Shown here piece by piece: positions 62,496-64,000 of a DNA stretch of 64,000 nt. The notes under the pieces are model-generated. The model did not search any database. It was not told the DNA's origin and was given only the letters and a program-made list of their open reading frames with translations. How positions within the stretch are numbered: the first letter of the stretch is position 1; each line of letters begins with the position of its first letter. Source of the DNA: Pedobacter sp. FW305-3-2-15-E-R2A2 (GTDB taxonomy: Bacteria > Bacteroidota > Bacteroidia > Sphingobacteriales > Sphingobacteriaceae); contig NZ_CP151803.1 in assembly GCF_038446955.1 (NCBI RefSeq), positions 496,001-560,000 on the forward strand. Reading direction: 5' to 3'. Both the position numbers and the translations under genes were made by a program.

Positions 62496-62993
62496 ATGTC
62501 AGATCAGAAAAAAGAAATATTCGATGGCGTAGCTCAACGCTTAAAGATTGAAGGATTTAATGTGGTTAATCGTGATGAAACCCGCCCATGGGGAGGATTT
62601 TTTGTGATCGATGAAGACCAGGCGCAGCAGTTTGCCAATGTTTATTTTGACGGATTAAATGTTGATGAGCTGAAGATCTCAGGTAAACTGAGTCCTAAAA
62701 TATTAATTGTAGCTCCTAAAACACGTCTTTCGTGGCAATATCACCACCGTCGTGCAGAAATATGGAGAGTGGTCAACGGTACGGTAGGCGTAAGTACCAG
62801 CGAAACTGATGAGCAAGGTGATGTTCAGCAATTGGCACCAGCACAAACGATCAAGTTAAAACAAGGCGAAAGACACCGTCTGATCGGTCTGGAGGATTGG
62901 GGAATCGTTTCTGAAATCTGGCAACATACTGATCCGGCAAACCCTTCTGACGAAAGCGATATCGTAAGGGTGCAGGACGACTTCGGCAGGTAA
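62496..62993 (+). CDS. mannose-6-phosphate isomerase-like cupin
   Basis: A 165-residue single cupin domain of the type II mannose-6-phosphate isomerase family (as found at the C-terminus of ManC/AlgA). Motifs: ETRPWGGFFVIDE, SWQYHHRRAEIWRVVNGTVGV (H83, H84 and E88 as metal ligands), LKQGERHRL (H127) and IVSEIWQ. Such stand-alone cupins are usually assigned to fructose-6-phosphate/mannose-6-phosphate interconversion, but the activity is not proved for short versions. A 34-codon N-terminal extension of the frame is rejected because it has no family match. A terminator follows. Confidence 0.85.
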   Translation: MSDQKKEIFDGVAQRLKIEGFNVVNRDETRPWGGFFVIDEDQAQQFANVYFDGLNVDELKISGKLSPKILIVAPKTRLSWQYHHRRAEIWRVVNGTVGVSTSETDEQGDVQQLAPAQTIKLKQGERHRLIGLEDWGIVSEIWQHTDPANPSDESDIVRVQDDFGR

Positions 62994-63013
62994 AATCAGG
63001 TGATCTAAGATAT

Positions 63014-63051
63014 AATCCCGTATTGGTAAAACTTTTACGGGATTTTTTTTG
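63014..63051 (+). terminator. terminator after the cupin gene
   Basis: AATCCCGTA (63014-63022) pairs with TACGGGATT (63036-63044), loop 13 nt, followed by eight T. Confidence 0.85.
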
Positions 63052-63109
63052 CTATTTTTACCGTCCAAACATCCGTATAAATCTAATAGCCGTACGTATA
63101 CCAATAAAT

Positions 63110-63838
63110 ATGATCATTTTAGTTTTCTTTCTTTTACACTGGTTCCTCTCTCTATTTTCACAAACTTTCTTTTTACACCGCTATGCTTCACATAAGATGT
63201 TCAAAATGAATGGTTTTTGGGAGAAATTTTTCTATGCCATTACTTTCCTGTCGCAGGGATCCTCTTTCTTAAATCCAAGGGCCTATGCCATTTTACACCG
63301 CATGCACCATGCATTTAGTGATACCGAAAAGGATCCGCACTCTCCACATTTTGTAAAAGATGTTTGGGGAATGATGATCAAAACAAAAAATATCTACCTC
63401 AATTACTCAAAATATAATGTAGAACCTGAAGAACAATTCAGGGATAAATACCCGTCATGGCCATTCATTGATAAGATTGGCGATTCCTGGATGACCAGAA
63501 TTGTATTCATCTCTTTCTATATCTGGTTTTACGTTACCTTCGCTACCGCATGGTGGATGTTCTTATTGTTGCCGGTTCATTTCTTAATGGGACCGCTTCA
63601 CGGTGCTATTGTGAACTGGTGCGGACATAAATATGGCTACTCAAATCACGATAATGACGATCATAGTAAAAACTCATTGCCATTGGATTTCCTGATGCTG
63701 GGTGAATTATTTCAGAACAATCACCATAAAAAACCAAATAACCCGAACTTCGCCTCGCGATGGTTTGAGTTTGATCCAACCTATCCGATTATGAAGGTGA
63801 TGCATTGGCTTCACATCATCAGGATCCGGAAAGTTTAA
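63110..63838 (+). CDS. membrane fatty acid desaturase (delta-9 type)
   Basis: A 242-residue membrane protein with about four hydrophobic helices and the three histidine clusters of membrane desaturases: FFLHRYASH, HRMHHAFSD and ELFQNNHHKKPNN, the last preceding the terminal helix. The ATG at 63110 is preferred; the frame extends 29 codons upstream through the preceding terminator. These di-iron enzymes introduce a double bond into acyl chains using O2 and an electron carrier and so adjust membrane fluidity. It lies upstream of an FAD/NAD-binding oxidoreductase, which may be functionally linked or merely adjacent. Confidence 0.9.
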   Translation: MIILVFFLLHWFLSLFSQTFFLHRYASHKMFKMNGFWEKFFYAITFLSQGSSFLNPRAYAILHRMHHAFSDTEKDPHSPHFVKDVWGMMIKTKNIYLNYSKYNVEPEEQFRDKYPSWPFIDKIGDSWMTRIVFISFYIWFYVTFATAWWMFLLLPVHFLMGPLHGAIVNWCGHKYGYSNHDNDDHSKNSLPLDFLMLGELFQNNHHKKPNNPNFASRWFEFDPTYPIMKVMHWLHIIRIRKV

Positions 63839-63888
63839 AGGTCAGGGAAACGAGGTATCGGTTTTTATGAATTTAAAAAGAATACCTG

Positions 63889-64000
63889 ATGGAAAAAGTA
63901 GCAATCATAGGAACCGGTCTCGCAGGAATGAGCTGCGGGCATTTTCTGCATGAAAAGTATGACCTGACCCTTTACGAAGAACAAGACCATATTGGCGGAT
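63889..64000 (+). CDS. FAD/NAD(P)-binding oxidoreductase, N-terminal end (partial)
   Basis: The ATG at 63889 opens a frame that runs off the right edge. The 37 visible residues form a Rossmann dinucleotide-binding unit: VAIIGTGLAGMSCGHFL (GxGxAG) followed by the strand LTLYEEQDHIGG with the acidic end typical of FAD-binding amine oxidase or NAD(P)-binding proteins. Such genes often accompany fatty acid desaturase or cyclopropane synthase genes. The precise enzyme cannot be told. Confidence 0.85.
   Translation, partial: MEKVAIIGTGLAGMSCGHFLHEKYDLTLYEEQDHIGG

Overview
The window reads as a chromosomal segment of a Bacteroidota member of the Sphingobacteriaceae, most likely Pedobacter or a close relative. 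The support is indirect: four TonB-dependent receptors (three of SusC type, each followed by a SusD lipoprotein), a FecR/ECF-sigma pair, many CKK-type lipoproteins, a DUF6266-like protein, A-rich leaders without Shine-Dalgarno sequences, and a tRNA promoter that fits the Bacteroidota consensus TTTG-N19-TAnnTTTG exactly. No phage, IS element, CRISPR array or rRNA was seen.

Layout. 1-6.7 kb is housekeeping: the end of an acetyl-CoA synthetase, a thioredoxin-fold lipoprotein without active-site cysteines, CsbD, a large M16 protease, and the surE / small membrane protein / lpxB cluster. 6.7-12 kb holds a SusC/SusD pair behind a 555-bp regulatory region with four LacI-operator-like repeats. 12-18.8 kb has a NarL-type regulator, an amidohydrolase with an ankyrin lipoprotein, an AraC regulator, DUF4304-like and DUF6266-like proteins, and a metallophosphoesterase with a small partner.

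18.8-41.3 kb is a 22-kb surface and uptake locus: FecR, a TonB receptor with an STN domain, two DUF4397-like lipoproteins, three fasciclin lipoproteins, a five-TIG plus NHL lipoprotein, SusC/SusD, a zinc metallopeptidase lipoprotein, two DUF4302-like lipoproteins, and a convergent FecI-type sigma factor at the far end. I infer that FecR and this sigma factor form the regulatory pair although 21 kb apart. The presence of a peptidase and the absence of glycoside hydrolases point to a protein- or peptide-derived substrate, possibly with a metal.

41.4-49.4 kb holds a tRNA-Ala(GGC), an S41 protease, a glutaminyl cyclase, and a tight minus-strand operon of an 828-aa Sel1-repeat protein, a divergent Hsp90-family ATPase and a TPR-like protein. 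This is the best candidate for an undescribed system: a bacterial Hsp90 paralogue with dedicated helical-repeat partners.

50-57.4 kb has a third SusC/SusD pair, an alpha/beta hydrolase, and an ECF sigma with a zinc-finger anti-sigma-like protein. 57.4-61.3 kb is a cluster of unknowns: three minus-strand genes, two of which share a duplicated sequence module, divergent from an XRE regulator. Phased palindromic sites lie between them. The XRE gene leads into a PAS sensor that keeps its phospho-acceptor His box but lacks an ATPase domain, followed by a receiver-only response regulator. The window ends with two hypotheticals, a mannose-6-phosphate-isomerase-like cupin, a fatty acid desaturase and the start of an FAD/NAD-binding oxidoreductase.
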